14,347 nucleotides of DNA, taken from NCBI GenBank assembly GCA_028694405.1, contig JAQUTM010000041.1, forward strand, positions 1 through 14,347, in the 5' to 3' direction. A program made the position numbers and the translations under genes. Positions 1 through 7,119 of the stretch are shown in pieces; positions within the stretch are counted from its first letter, which is position 1, and each line of letters starts with the position of its first letter. The stretch comes from Oscillospiraceae bacterium. Its GTDB lineage: Bacteria; Bacillota; Clostridia; Oscillospirales; Ruminococcaceae. The notes beneath the pieces are model-generated. The model made no database searches and was not told the origin of the DNA. It saw only the letters and a program-made list of their open reading frames with translations.

Positions 1-1491
1 CACATGCTGTGCACCATAATAGCGGCCGATGTGCCCCAGCACTATTTCCATTGCGGTTTCAAAGCTTTGAATAGAAAGCAAGGAGGCCATGCAGGATATA
101 AGCAGCTGGTTCTCCTCTAAAAGGTTGCCATTGTTTAAATCGCTGATAGGCGCAACGGTATTTTCGTTTGCCGGGCTACCCCACATTCGCACACAATTTT
201 TGCCCTGCTTACGCGCCTGTGCCATTGCTTTGCAGCCGTTGAGATACAGCTTTTCAAACTTCTCGGCGGTGATACATTCCGAAAACGCAACCCCGATAGA
301 GGCAGATATCTTTACACTTTCCTCTATAAGTAAATCCGGTGTTTCTACCAAGGCACAAAGGGCTTCCGCTTTGCTTTGCACCCACTGGTTGCTTTCTATT
401 TCGGGTAAAAAAACAGTTATTTCGTCGGTGCTGGTGCGGCCCAATATTGCCGTTGCAGCAAAATTAAGCCTTAACAGTTGCGCCAAATTGATAAGTAGAC
501 GGTTGGCATAGTCTGTACCTATCTGTAAAGGCAGCTTTTTAAAACTATCTAAATGAAGCACCAAAATGGCACATTTTTTTTGTGTGCCTTTTTTTAAAAT
601 ACTGTTTACCATGCCTGCCATGGTAGAGCGCTTATACAAAGTTGTTACAGCGTCACGCTCCGCACAGTTTTCCAAGCTTAATTCTCGCTTTTTAGTTTCG
701 TCTACATTGCGCAGATATGCAAACCCTTTTATCTGTTTGGTACAAGCGTCTTCATATAAGCTTACAGCTGCGCGCACCCATGCAATACTGCCGTTTTGCA
801 AACGGAAGCGGCAGTCCTGCCAAATTACAGTTTGACCTTTTATAAAGCTTGCTTTTAGGGCGTCCGGTAAAAACAGTTCCAGATACCGTCTGCGTGCAGG
901 CATTTCTACAATCGCAAGTGCGCTCTCCTCAACCAGAGAGGTGTATCGATGTGCCTCAATGTTTTTTCTTTCCTGTAGGGCTTTTTGGACAACAGCTTCA
1001 TCTGAAGCTAAATCAATTTGTACGCATGCCAACAGGTCATCGCCCAACGTATGGTACAGATTTTTTTCTTGCAAATAGCGTTGTTCCGGCTCTTTGTATT
1101 CCGGTATATCTTCTGCAACAATAATGGCTTTTAAGGGTTTATCCTCACAGCAGGATACAATCGCACAGCTAAACTTTTTCCAGTCATACCTGCCCGCTTT
1201 ATTTTTGATGCACAGCACTTCACATACCGCTTTATGTTCACTGTTTAACCGAGCAAACATATTATTTAGCTGCTCTTCACAATTTTTATGTATGTAGCCT
1301 AAGGTTATTAAGCTTTCAGGTGCATTTTCAATTATTTTTTCCGTTTCGTACAGGCTGCAAGGCTGTAAAACAGACACCATTTTATGCTGGGAAAAATAGT
1401 ATTCCCATACATAAACATTTATTTCCGTCAAGACATGCTGAACCTGAATATCAGCTAAAGACGTGGAACTGCCCAAGGATTCCTCACACAT
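1..1491 (-). CDS. PAS-PAS-GGDEF(degenerate)-GAF signalling protein, C-terminus cut by window edge
   Basis: An open frame of 497 codons runs from ATG at 1491 off the left edge with no stop. An AGGAG ribosome site lies 9 bases upstream of the start. Residues about 30-270 look like two PAS-type sensor regions (for example a WVRAAVSLYED strand followed by an IKGFAYLRNVDE strand). Residues about 275-430 have the layout of a GGDEF domain: ERDAVTTLYKR, then LVLHLDSFKKL, then GRTSTDEITVFLP, then SASIGVAF. The signature is degenerate: the GG pair is S354-T355, the final F is I358, and the first metal-binding Asp is H313 (D315 remains). No RxxD inhibitory site is seen just upstream. Cyclic-di-GMP synthesis is therefore unlikely. 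From about residue 458 a helical stretch (MASLLSIQSFETAMEIVLGH) resembles the start of a GAF domain. Family members often continue with a second GGDEF or an EAL domain, which cannot be seen here. No membrane segment is seen, so the visible part is probably cytoplasmic. Confidence 0.8.
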   Translation of the reverse strand, partial: MCEESLGSSTSLADIQVQHVLTEINVYVWEYYFSQHKMVSVLQPCSLYETEKIIENAPESLITLGYIHKNCEEQLNNMFARLNSEHKAVCEVLCIKNKAGRYDWKKFSCAIVSCCEDKPLKAIIVAEDIPEYKEPEQRYLQEKNLYHTLGDDLLACVQIDLASDEAVVQKALQERKNIEAHRYTSLVEESALAIVEMPARRRYLELFLPDALKASFIKGQTVIWQDCRFRLQNGSIAWVRAAVSLYEDACTKQIKGFAYLRNVDETKKRELSLENCAERDAVTTLYKRSTMAGMVNSILKKGTQKKCAILVLHLDSFKKLPLQIGTDYANRLLINLAQLLRLNFAATAILGRTSTDEITVFLPEIESNQWVQSKAEALCALVETPDLLIEESVKISASIGVAFSECITAEKFEKLYLNGCKAMAQARKQGKNCVRMWGSPANENTVAPISDLNNGNLLEENQLLISCMASLLSIQSFETAMEIVLGHIGRYYGAQHV

Positions 1492-1519
1492 ACTTTGCTC
1501 TCCTGCACGTTATAATATA

Positions 1520-1554
1520 AAAAATAGACGTTAAAATTTCTAACGCCTATTTTT
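1520..1554 (-). terminator. Terminator-like hairpin in leader of the GGDEF gene, or lacI terminator
   Basis: A 14-bp stem (1520-1533 with 1541-1554, one G-T wobble) with a 7-base loop is followed on the minus strand by a T-run. It lies downstream of the lacI stop (1642), so it can end the glgP-lacI transcript. It also lies downstream of the promoter at 1608-1636, so it sits inside the leader of the signalling gene. The stem is A/T-rich, so strength is uncertain. Confidence 0.6.
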
Positions 1555-1607
1555 ATAGTGCTGTACCAATGGCAAATACAACATAAAATCACATATTTTC
1601 TTTTATT

Positions 1608-1636
1608 AGTATAGTATAACTTTACAAATTAGTCAA
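1608..1636 (-). promoter_or_regulatory. Sigma-A promoter for the PAS/GGDEF gene
   Basis: On the minus strand TTGACT (1631-1636) and TATACT (1608-1613) are separated by exactly 17 bases. The promoter lies right after the lacI stop codon and about 120 bases before the GGDEF gene start. Confidence 0.75.
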
Positions 1637-1641
1637 CACCT

Positions 1642-2676
1642 TTAAATGTGCTTCTCTTCCTTTTTATCAATTTTTTTTGCAATCGCCGTACTTTCGCGCA
1701 AACAAAATTCCGGTTTTAGCACAATGTCTCCCAGCGGGGCACCTTGCTCTAACAGCAGCAGTGCATGACATGCAATTTTCCCAAGCTGCAGTTTGTTTTG
1801 CGCCACTGTAGTAATGGCAGGCGTACAGTAGCGTGCGGCAGGAATATCATCAAACCCCACAACACTAATGTCTTTTGGTACGCAAAGGTTCATTTGTTTT
1901 AACTTTTCAACAGTTCGTATCGCAATAAAATCAGAGGCACATACAATGCCCGTTGTGTTGGTTTTTACAATTTTTTCTACCACATTTGGGTTATAGGTGT
2001 CGTAATAGCCGCTGTAAAAAACACTGTCTTTGCCAATGGGTAAGCCAAACTGTTGCATGGCTTGTTCAAATGCGGCTCTGCGCTCTGCGGTTATACCCGT
2101 GCTGTCCTGCTCGCCGCCCAAAAAAGAAATACATCTATGCCCTAAGCTGTACAAATGCTGCACGGCTTGTCGTATGCCTGCCACACTGTCATAACCCACG
2201 CGGGCAACACCGGCGGTATCTACGCCGTTATCTAAAATAACTGCAGGTATTCCAAAGCGTTTTAATTCTCTGGTGTAAGCAGAATCCGCTTTAAACCCCA
2301 AAAAAAAGCACCCTTTATAGTCGCCACGCTCCATCTCTTTACAAAAACGCGCGGCAAACTTAGTTTCGTCATGGTCTGCTATAATTTTCACACCATAATT
2401 TTGCTCCCCTGCCATCATCTGAAACCCCAAAATGACCTCATGGCCAAATTGGTCTATGTTGGTGTAATCGATGCCTTCTACAAATACAGCAAAATCTCCT
2501 TGAGATTGGGGTTTATACTTTTTGATATAATACCCCAGCTCGCTGGCACGAGTTAAAATACGCATACGCGTTTGTTCATTTATATCAGTAGCAGCAGACA
2601 GTGCTTTAGACACGGTGCTTTTGGATATTCCCATATCCTGTGCAATATCGGCAATGGTTACTTTTTTATGTGTCAA
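1642..2676 (-). CDS. LacI-family transcriptional regulator, probable TTG start
   Basis: A 344-residue DNA-binding regulator. Residues about 6-26 form the LacI helix-turn-helix (VTIADIAQDMGISKSTVSKA), followed by a periplasmic-binding-protein-like effector domain from about residue 57 to the end (VGYDSVAGIRQAVQHL; ISFLGG; SVVGFDDIPAARYCTPAITT). The effector is likely a sugar or maltodextrin, inferred from the adjacent phosphorylase. Start choice: an ATG at 2715 would overlap glgP by 16 bases and has no good ribosome site, whereas AAAGGAGG is followed 7 bases later by TTG at 2676-2674, giving MTHKKVTIADIA, the usual LacI N-terminus. The hinge after LGY is odd: the usual PNxxARSL helix is absent and the linker to the effector domain is several residues short. 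It lies 23 bases after the glgP stop, so it is probably cotranscribed and may control its own operon. Family assignment is near certain; ligand and sense of regulation are inference. Confidence 0.93.
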   Translation of the reverse strand: MTHKKVTIADIAQDMGISKSTVSKALSAATDINEQTRMRILTRASELGYYIKKYKPQSQGDFAVFVEGIDYTNIDQFGHEVILGFQMMAGEQNYGVKIIADHDETKFAARFCKEMERGDYKGCFFLGFKADSAYTRELKRFGIPAVILDNGVDTAGVARVGYDSVAGIRQAVQHLYSLGHRCISFLGGEQDSTGITAERRAAFEQAMQQFGLPIGKDSVFYSGYYDTYNPNVVEKIVKTNTTGIVCASDFIAIRTVEKLKQMNLCVPKDISVVGFDDIPAARYCTPAITTVAQNKLQLGKIACHALLLLEQGAPLGDIVLKPEFCLRESTAIAKKIDKKEEKHI

Positions 2677-2699
2677 AGCACTGTCCTCCTTTAATAGCT

Positions 2700-5039
2700 T
2701 TACAAAAGCCCCCATATTTCTTTGGCATATTCTTTGATGGTGCGGTCACTGGAAAAGGTTCCTGCATTGGCGGTATTTATTAAACATTTTTTTGCAAAAG
2801 CCTTTTTATCTTGATAATCTTGGTTTACCGCCAAACGTGCATCACAGTATTCTATAAAATCCCGTGCAATAAAGTAGTGATCCGGCTTGTGCCAGCTGGC
2901 ACCCTCAGTAAGGCTAGTATACAATTCTTTAAACATACCGGTTTCTCCATCGCTAAAAGTACCGTCAACTAAGCTTTCCACCACGCGTTTCAGGCGGGGT
3001 TCTTTCTCCATAATGGCTTTTGGGTTATAATCACCTTTTTGCAAAGCTTCTATCTCATCTTTGCGCGCGCCAAAAATATATTCGTTTGCCTCGCCTGCTT
3101 GCTGGGCAATTTCTACGTTTGCACCGTCCCATGTACCCAAGGTAACAGCACCATTTAGCATAAATTTCATGTTGCCGGTACCGCTTGCCTCTGTGCCTGC
3201 GGTAGATATCTGCTGCGATACATCAGCCGCAGGGATAATTTTTTCGGCATAGCTTACATTGTAATTAGAGACAAACAAAACCTGCATTTTTGTGTTTACA
3301 TCACTGTCATTATTTACAAGTTTTGCAATTTCGTTTATAAACTTAATAATACCTTTTGCGCGCATATATCCGGGGGCTGCCTTAGCGCCAAACAGATACA
3401 CTGTGGGGGTAAAGTTTGTAATGCGTCCCTCTTTTATGCCATAATAGGTGTCTAAAATGCCAAAGGCATTTAGCAGTTGGCGTTTATACTCATGCAAACG
3501 CTTTACCTGAATGTCAAATAAAAAATCTTCATGCAGCTTTACACCCTCGTGTTTTTCAACATAGGCACAAAGCTGTTTTTTCTTTTCTTGCTTTACGGCA
3601 CAATATCTCTCTAAAAAAGCTTCGTCATTGGTATAAGCTTCCAACTTTTTCAGCTGTTCTAAATCGGTATACCATTTATCGCCTATTTTTTCGGTAATCA
3701 ATGCGCTTAGCTCTCTATTGGCAAGCCCCAGCCAGCGGCGCTGTGTAATGCCGTTGGTTTTATTGTTAAAGCGCTGTGGATACAATTTATACCACTCGTG
3801 CAAAGCACTTTCTTTTAAAATTTCGGTATGCAATGCCGCTACGCCGTTGGTGGAATGTGTTGCAAAAATAGCCATGCGCGCCATGTGTATGGTGTCACCG
3901 TCTATAATGCGGTAAATATTCTGTGCCTCTCCCTGTACGCCTAGGTCAGACAGCTCCTTTTGCAAAGCTTTATCCAGCTTTACCACATAGGGCCAAACGG
4001 CAGGCAGTACACGGCGAAACAGCTTTACATTCCATTTTTCCAGTGCTTCGGGCATAACGGTATGGTTGGTATAGGCAAAGGTATCGCGGGCTATTTTTAA
4101 TGCCTTTGCAAAGGGTATTTTTTCTTCGCCCACTAAAATGCGCAAAAATTCCGGTATGGCAACTGTGGGGTGGGTGTCGTTTAACTGAATGGCATATGCA
4201 CTGCTAAAGCCGGCAAATTTATCGTCTTGCTTTGCTTTATATTTTTTAATCATGTCTTGCACAGAAGCGGAAGAGAAAAAGTATTGCTGCTTTAAGCGCA
4301 GACGTTTGCCGGCGTCTGTATCATCATTTGGATACAAAACTTTGCTTATATTTTCAGCCTCATTTTTTTCTTTTACAGCTCCGTCATATTTTTGTGCATT
4401 AAACAGTGCAAAGTCAAACTCCTTTAAAGGCTCAGCCTGCCACAGACGCATGGTGTTTATCATAGCCATATCGTAGCCGATAACAGGCGTGTCGTAAGGC
4501 ACAGCTTTTACGGTTTGGTCTCCAAAAACAATTTCTACTGTTTCATCTTCTCGTCTTACCGACCAAGGGTCTCCAAAGCGCTGCCAGTCATCAGCCGTTT
4601 CGCATTGAAACCCGTCCTGAAAATACTGTTTAAACAGTCCATACTGATAGCGGATACCATACCCGTCTAAAGGTATTTTTTGCGTGGCAGCCGAATCTAA
4701 AAAACACGCTGCCAAACGGCCTAACCCGCCGTTTCCCAGTGCGGAATCTTCAATTTCTTCCAAAATAGAAATATCTATATTATGCGCTTGTAACAATTCT
4801 TCTACTTGGCCTAAAATTTGCATATTCAGCAAATTGGCATATACCAAACGACCTACCAAAAACTCGGCGGATAAATAGCTGGCGCGTTTGCCGCTAGGTG
4901 TTTCCCATTTTTCAAACACATGTGTCATAGCCGCCTTACTAATGGCATCATAAAGCTCTTTTGCACTGGCCTGCTCCAGAGTTTTATGACAGCCTTGGTA
5001 AAGCTGCAGCTCAATTTGTCTCTCTAGCTCTTCTTTCAT
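2700..5039 (-). CDS. glgP: Glycogen/maltodextrin phosphorylase
   Basis: A 779-residue family GT35 phosphorylase. It cleaves alpha-1,4-glucan ends with phosphate to release glucose-1-phosphate, in the cytoplasm, for glycogen or imported maltodextrin use. Family landmarks run in order: SYLSAEFLVGR near residue 55, EDSALGNGGLGRLAACFLDS near 97, QLNDTHPTVAIPE in the middle, FNNKTNGITQRRWL, then the PLP site EASGTGNMKFMLNGA with the cofactor lysine at K625, then GTWDGANVEI. It is slightly shorter than E. coli GlgP (about 815) and MalP (about 797), with no obvious truncation. The start is fixed by AGGAGG (5047-5052) 7 bases before ATG. It is the first gene of a two-gene operon with a LacI regulator, which argues for substrate-responsive control. 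No glgBCDA genes are in view, so glycogen versus maltodextrin as the main substrate cannot be settled. Confidence 0.97.
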   Translation of the reverse strand: MKEELERQIELQLYQGCHKTLEQASAKELYDAISKAAMTHVFEKWETPSGKRASYLSAEFLVGRLVYANLLNMQILGQVEELLQAHNIDISILEEIEDSALGNGGLGRLAACFLDSAATQKIPLDGYGIRYQYGLFKQYFQDGFQCETADDWQRFGDPWSVRREDETVEIVFGDQTVKAVPYDTPVIGYDMAMINTMRLWQAEPLKEFDFALFNAQKYDGAVKEKNEAENISKVLYPNDDTDAGKRLRLKQQYFFSSASVQDMIKKYKAKQDDKFAGFSSAYAIQLNDTHPTVAIPEFLRILVGEEKIPFAKALKIARDTFAYTNHTVMPEALEKWNVKLFRRVLPAVWPYVVKLDKALQKELSDLGVQGEAQNIYRIIDGDTIHMARMAIFATHSTNGVAALHTEILKESALHEWYKLYPQRFNNKTNGITQRRWLGLANRELSALITEKIGDKWYTDLEQLKKLEAYTNDEAFLERYCAVKQEKKKQLCAYVEKHEGVKLHEDFLFDIQVKRLHEYKRQLLNAFGILDTYYGIKEGRITNFTPTVYLFGAKAAPGYMRAKGIIKFINEIAKLVNNDSDVNTKMQVLFVSNYNVSYAEKIIPAADVSQQISTAGTEASGTGNMKFMLNGAVTLGTWDGANVEIAQQAGEANEYIFGARKDEIEALQKGDYNPKAIMEKEPRLKRVVESLVDGTFSDGETGMFKELYTSLTEGASWHKPDHYFIARDFIEYCDARLAVNQDYQDKKAFAKKCLINTANAGTFSSDRTIKEYAKEIWGLL

Positions 5040-5076
5040 ATTAAATCCTCCTAAAGTATTATAAATGCATTTTGTT

Positions 5077-5100
5077 TCGAAAATAATTATATAATTTCGA
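5077..5100 (-). promoter_or_regulatory. Candidate operator: two TCGAAA half-sites in a 24-bp palindrome
   Basis: The 24 bp begin with TCGAAA and end with TTTCGA; nine of twelve base pairs match across the dyad. The site also contains an 8-bp palindrome, TTTCGAAA (5075-5082), centred on CG as LacI-type operators usually are. It lies just downstream of the predicted glgP transcription start (about 5105), a common repressor position. That the LacI protein binds here is inference. Confidence 0.5.
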
Positions 5101-5111
5101 TATTTTCTTGA

Positions 5112-5140
5112 ATTATAGCATACGCATAGATGTAAGTCAA
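5112..5140 (-). promoter_or_regulatory. Sigma-A promoter of glgP-lacI
   Basis: On the minus strand TTGACT (5135-5140), 17 bases, then a perfect TATAAT (5112-5117). The predicted transcript starts near 5105, giving a leader of about 65 bases before the glgP ATG. This would be a strong promoter if not repressed. Confidence 0.85.
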
Positions 5141-5148
5141 TGTTTGCA

Positions 5149-5203
5149 CTGTATAAAAAAATAAAGCGCCGCTTTTGCCTTTTAACGGCAGGCTGTTATA
5201 CAG
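5149..5203. repeat. Nested inverted repeats upstream of the glgP promoter
   Basis: CTGTATA (5149-5155) and TATACAG (5197-5203) enclose two smaller dyads: AAAGC/GCTTT (5163-5175) and TGCC/GGCA. On the minus strand the AAAGC dyad is followed by a T-run, so it could be a weak terminator for transcription coming from the gene-free region. It lies just upstream of the glgP -35. Function is not clear. Confidence 0.35.
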
Positions 5204-5891
5204 CTATGCCCTTAAACAGCACATCAAAAGCAACGTTTTTTTATTTTATATTTTTGTTTTTACAAAGAAACTTTTGCCTTGTTTCTATCTGTGCCATTTT
5301 AATAAATATACCTCTTATCATACTTTATATTTTACTCTTAGTGTGCCGTTTTGTTTTTTTATTATACACTTTTTTCCTTTAACCCTTGGCGCTGTATTTA
5401 TAAAAAAGATAATAAATTTAAAAACTTTGTCGTTTTTCTTAACGCATCACTGTATATACTACAAACCGTCCGTCTGCGCTATTGTTGATACAGGTGCTTA
5501 AGATAACAAACACTTCTCCTACCTATGGCGCAGCCTTTGTTTTAACAGCAGAACGCTTGGCATTGGTCGCTGACGATGAGCGTATGAAATGTCTTATAAC
5601 GGTAATTGTGTAATCCTTCCGCTTGCAGATTTTGTGGTTTGCAGGCTTCCAGATAGCTCAAAGGGTCCATTTGCTTTGCCTGTGCGGTCTGTTCTTTGCT
5701 TAAACTTTTCCTGTTGCTTCACCTCATTTTTATCTTTTTCCCACGTGTATCCTTCCGCTTGCAGAAGGGGTTGTAGGGGGAAAGCGCAACAGCCCATTTC
5801 TGCAAATAGCTACATTTGTCCCTTGTTTGTAAACAATTTCCTTTCAAACATTGCCTACCCATCACCGAATACCGGTAAGCTCAATGACAAT
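5204..5891. other. Gene-free region, possible relic
   Basis: No frame here has a ribosome site, codon pattern or family motif that I can support. The left third is very A/T-rich. The right part (about 5460-5830) has higher complexity and base composition closer to coding DNA, but every frame is broken by stops within about 70 codons. A 17-bp exact direct repeat lies inside. It may be a decayed gene, insertion debris or a dispersed non-coding repeat. Confidence 0.5.
5613..5765. repeat. 17-bp exact direct repeat pair
   Basis: The word ATCCTTCCGCTTGCAGA occurs at 5613-5629 and again at 5749-5765, 136 bases apart start to start. Its presence in the gene-free segment suggests a small duplication or two borders of an inserted piece. 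Confidence 0.7.
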
Positions 5892-5921
5892 AAAAAAGCA
5901 CCCGACAATCAAGTCAAGTGC
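5892..5921 (-). terminator. Orphan intrinsic terminator, minus strand
   Basis: On the minus strand GCACTTGAC and GTCGGGTGC form a 9-bp RNA stem with two G-U pairs around a 6-base loop, followed at once by six T. The G-U pairs become C-A mismatches on the plus strand, so the element reads only on the minus strand. The rpsI transcript should already stop at 6148-6182, so no obvious intact gene needs this terminator. Confidence 0.65.
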
Positions 5922-6012
5922 GCTGTATAAAATAAAAAATAATTCTGCTGTAATTAAAATATTTCAAATTATGCCACAATAGTACAAAACGCTTTTGCTC
6001 ATTTGTCGGCGG

Positions 6013-6078
6013 CTATTTTTCGCGTTGGAACTTCTCAATCCCCTTCATTTTAGCCCCTAATTTAGCCCATTGAGGTAC
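6013..6078 (-). pseudogene. Possible 3' remnant of a minus-strand gene
   Basis: Reading toward the left, a short frame ends with KLGAKMKGIEKFQREK and a TAG stop at 6013-6015. About 90 bases later comes the orphan terminator at 5892-5921, the layout of a normal gene end. Upstream the frame meets a stop within about 15 further codons, and there is no start or ribosome site. The family cannot be named from this length. A chance open frame is a fair alternative. Confidence 0.25.
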
Positions 6079-6111
6079 AAAATAGAGTATTTAGCCCCTA
6101 TTTAGTCCATT
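6049..6111. repeat. Imperfect 22-23 bp tandem repeat
   Basis: A 23-base unit at 6049-6071 recurs as 22 bases at 6090-6111 with one deletion and one substitution. Both start TTTAGCCCCTA and end in a TTTAG(C/T)CCATT block. Each unit itself contains two TTTAG(C/T)CC words. It lies between the rpsI terminator and the orphan terminator. Confidence 0.65.
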
Positions 6112-6147
6112 TTTGATTCGCCAAAATGTTGCAAATCATTTCAAAAC

Positions 6148-6182
6148 AAAAAGCCCGAAACCGCATGGTTTCGGGCTTTTTT
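6148..6182 (-). terminator. rpsI intrinsic terminator
   Basis: A perfect 15-bp stem (6148-6162 with 6167-6181) with a 4-base loop has a core AGCCCGAAACC and is flanked by A- and T-runs. It ends the rplM-rpsI transcript 19 bases after the rpsI stop codon, and its symmetry would let it work from both sides. Confidence 0.93.
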
Positions 6183-6200
6183 GATGCTTTTGTAGTAAAA

Positions 6201-6599
6201 TTAGCGCTTAGAGAATTGCGGTGCGCGACGAGCGGCTTTAAGACCGTACTTTTTACGCTCTTTCATACGCGGGTCACGAGTTAAGAAGCCGGCTTTCTTC
6301 AAGGAAGTACGCAGGTTCTCATCATATTGCAACAAAGCGCGGGATAAGCCGTGACGGATAGCGCCGGCTTGACCGGAAACGCCGCCGCCTGCTACGCGAA
6401 CAACGATATCGAATTTGCCCTCAACACCGGCTACTGCCAAAGGTTGACGAACAATCAATTTCAATGTCTCTAAGCCAAAAAAGCTGTCGATGTCACGATC
6501 GTTAATTGTAATTTTACCTGTACCGTTGTAAACGCGTACACGGGCTACAGAACTTTTACGGCGACCTGTACCGTAGAAATATGGTTTTGTCTCGTACAT
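6201..6599 (-). CDS. rpsI: 30S ribosomal protein S9 (uS9)
   Basis: A 132-residue small-subunit protein. It opens with YFYGTGRRKSSVARVR, holds the VRVAGGGVSGQAGAIRHGLSRAL core near residues 67-90, and ends in the conserved basic tail KYGLKAARRAPQFSKR, which reaches the P-site tRNA in known ribosomes. Length is normal for the family. AGGAGG lies 9 bases before the ATG and overlaps the rplM stop (TAGGAGG), so the two genes are tightly coupled, in the usual rplM-rpsI order. Confidence 0.99.
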   Translation of the reverse strand: MYETKPYFYGTGRRKSSVARVRVYNGTGKITINDRDIDSFFGLETLKLIVRQPLAVAGVEGKFDIVVRVAGGGVSGQAGAIRHGLSRALLQYDENLRTSLKKAGFLTRDPRMKERKKYGLKAARRAPQFSKR

Positions 6600-6612
6600 A
6601 TTCGTTTACCTC

Positions 6613-7041
6613 CTACAGTGTGTATGCTTCGGGCTTTTGGGCAGCATTATCATGTTGTGCGCCTTTGTAAACGCGCAAACGTGTAAGAGCTTTTGCACCC
6701 AAAGTGTTAGAAGGCAACATGCCTTTAACAGCCAAAGTCATAGCTTTGTCAGATTTCTCTGCCATCATTGTGCGGGCTTGAACAGCTTTCATGCCGCCTA
6801 CCCAGCCACTGTGGTGGTAGTAGTATTTTTTATCCAATTTGCCGCCTGTCAATACAGCCTCATCGCAGTTGATGATGATAACATGGTCACCACAGTCTAC
6901 GTTAGGTGTAAAGGTAACTTTGTTTTTACCACGCAAAATTTTGGCAGCAGCGGCAGCAGTACGGCCCAAGGGTTTGCCTGCTGCATCGATGATGTACCAT
7001 TTGCGCTCTACTTTTTCAGGGTTAGCCAGAAAAGTACTCAT
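6613..7041 (-). CDS. rplM: 50S ribosomal protein L13 (uL13)
   Basis: A 142-residue early-assembly large-subunit protein. Visible family features are KWYIIDAAGKPLGRTA near residue 13, FTPNVDCGDHVIIIN, KKYYYHHSGWVGGMK, and KGMLPSNTLGAKALTRLRVYKG near the end. The start at 7041 (MSTFLANPEKVERKWY) matches the family N-terminus and has GGAGG 7 bases upstream. An in-frame ATG at 7146 would add 35 residues, but these are encoded across the leader hairpin and promoter edge and are not part of the family, so it is rejected. First gene of the rplM-rpsI operon. Confidence 0.98.
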   Translation of the reverse strand: MSTFLANPEKVERKWYIIDAAGKPLGRTAAAAAKILRGKNKVTFTPNVDCGDHVIIINCDEAVLTGGKLDKKYYYHHSGWVGGMKAVQARTMMAEKSDKAMTLAVKGMLPSNTLGAKALTRLRVYKGAQHDNAAQKPEAYTL

Positions 7042-7065
7042 TTTTATTCCTCCATTATTTAACGG

Positions 7066-7119
7066 TTTGTCACACACGCAACACACCCACAAACGTGGCA
7101 ATTTTGCGTGTGTGACAAA
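7066..7119 (-). promoter_or_regulatory. rplM leader RNA stem, candidate autoregulatory element
   Basis: A perfect 15-bp inverted repeat (7066-7080 and 7105-7119) encloses 24 bases, inside which CCAC and GTGG can form a smaller hairpin. It lies in the roughly 100-base leader between the rplM promoter and its ribosome site, ending about 12 bases before GGAGG. L13 leader RNAs that control this operon are known in Gram-positive bacteria. I cannot confirm that this one fits that family. No T-run follows, so translational control is more likely than termination. Confidence 0.6.

Noticed and set aside
89..1520. Several plus-strand open frames of 66-140 codons
   Set aside because: They are antisense shadows of the PAS/GGDEF gene; none has a ribosome site with a family motif.
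2677..2715. ATG start of the LacI gene at 2715
   Set aside because: It overlaps glgP, lacks a ribosome site and adds non-family residues; AAAGGAGG plus TTG at 2676 fits better.
5071..5090. CcpA catabolite-response (cre) site at the glgP promoter
   Set aside because: The spacing between TG and CG is one base short of the cre pattern and the right half lacks CA.
5140..5501. Plus-strand frames of 80 and 108 codons, rich in Phe and Leu
   Set aside because: They arise from T-rich A/T DNA that looks like membrane segments by chance; no ribosome site, and they overlap the promoter side of glgP.
5594..5797. A 67-codon minus-strand frame
   Set aside because: No ribosome site, no recognised domain, and it contains both copies of the 17-bp repeat; kept only as part of the possible relic.
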